This document shows positions 5,287 through 5,420 of a stretch of 5,420 bases of DNA, in pieces. A program made the position numbers and the translations under genes. Source of the DNA: Lachnospiraceae bacterium. Lineage in GTDB: Bacteria > Bacillota > Clostridia > Lachnospirales > Lachnospiraceae. Below the pieces are notes generated by a model that ran no database searches, was not told where the DNA came from, and saw only the letters and a list, made by a program, of their open reading frames with translations. The stretch is taken from positions 629 to 6,048 of the forward strand of contig DNJW01000238.1 of the NCBI GenBank assembly GCA_003488965.1, written 5' to 3'. Numbering within the stretch: position 1 is the first letter of the stretch; every line of letters starts with the position of its first letter.

Positions 5287-5420
5287 TAGTTACCGTTTAT
5301 GGAAGAAACAGTTCCAGTAATGTACTAAAAAAAATGCTTGTGCAATAGCCTAAGTGGAGTAAAATATTAGGTAAGTGCGAGACTCAGTGATTCTATACTT
5401 GTCATTGTGCAACTTGTATA
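5287..5420. other. Non-coding end of window with short repeated words
   Basis: No open frame with a ribosome binding site is seen here on either strand. The stretch contains a small hairpin TGGAA-N7-TTCCA (5300-5316), an A8 run (about 5327-5334), TTGTGCAA twice (5338-5345 and 5405-5412), and ACTTGT twice (5397-5402 and 5412-5417) flanked by TATAC and GTATA (5394-5398 and 5416-5420). It is probably upstream or intergenic sequence of the next locus, cut by the window end. Confidence 0.35.

Noticed and set aside
5300..5334. TGGAA-N7-TTCCA hairpin with nearby A8 run as an intrinsic terminator.
   Set aside because: For a minus-strand terminator the A run would have to lie on the other side of the hairpin; on the plus strand an A run after a weak 5-bp stem does not terminate.

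Overview
The window looks like chromosomal DNA from a low-to-mid GC Firmicute, most likely a clostridial species of the Lachnospiraceae type. This rests on strong GGAGG-type ribosome binding sites, the codon style, an orphan ECF substrate-binding subunit and a CmpB-like membrane protein. No phage, insertion-sequence, CRISPR or RNA gene is evident, and most of the window is ordinary accessory-metabolism and stress-response sequence.

Region 1 (1-3071, plus strand) is one functional unit: the 3' part of an OmpR-type response regulator, a single-membrane-segment histidine kinase overlapping it by 4 bases, an ABC ATPase, and a single small ABC-2 permease overlapping the ATPase by 16 bases. The ATPase has glutamate where most ABC proteins have the Q-loop glutamine, as in the LanF/BcrA group that protects against lantibiotics and bacitracin. 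From memory, the gene order and sizes resemble the Bacillus subtilis ycbLMNO cluster. The 77-base gap between kinase and ATPase holds a perfect TATAAT and a TTCAA-N5-TTGAA inverted repeat where the -35 would lie. It is therefore the most likely place for the regulator to switch on the transporter.

Region 2 (3061-3150) is a short convergent gap with two GC-rich hairpins. Region 3 (3151-3756, minus strand) is an ECF transporter S component with no energising A/A'/T genes beside it. It must share a module encoded elsewhere, and its vitamin-like substrate cannot be read from the sequence.

Region 4 (3757-4007) is a divergent intergenic region dense in small inverted repeats, some mutually exclusive. 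It drives the S component leftwards and a CmpB-family (PF06541) membrane protein rightwards. The latter most likely starts at 4008, because the earlier ATG at 3990 overlaps the ribosome binding site.

Region 5 (4557-5201, minus strand) is a complete SGNH/GDSL hydrolase of the Mycobacterium smegmatis arylesterase/acyltransferase type. It converges on the CmpB-like gene with only 3 bases between stop codons, and a long perfect hairpin inside the 3' end of the CmpB-like gene may serve as its terminator. The final 219 bases (5202-5420) hold the likely hydrolase promoter and a non-coding stretch with short repeated words; no gene start is seen before the window ends.
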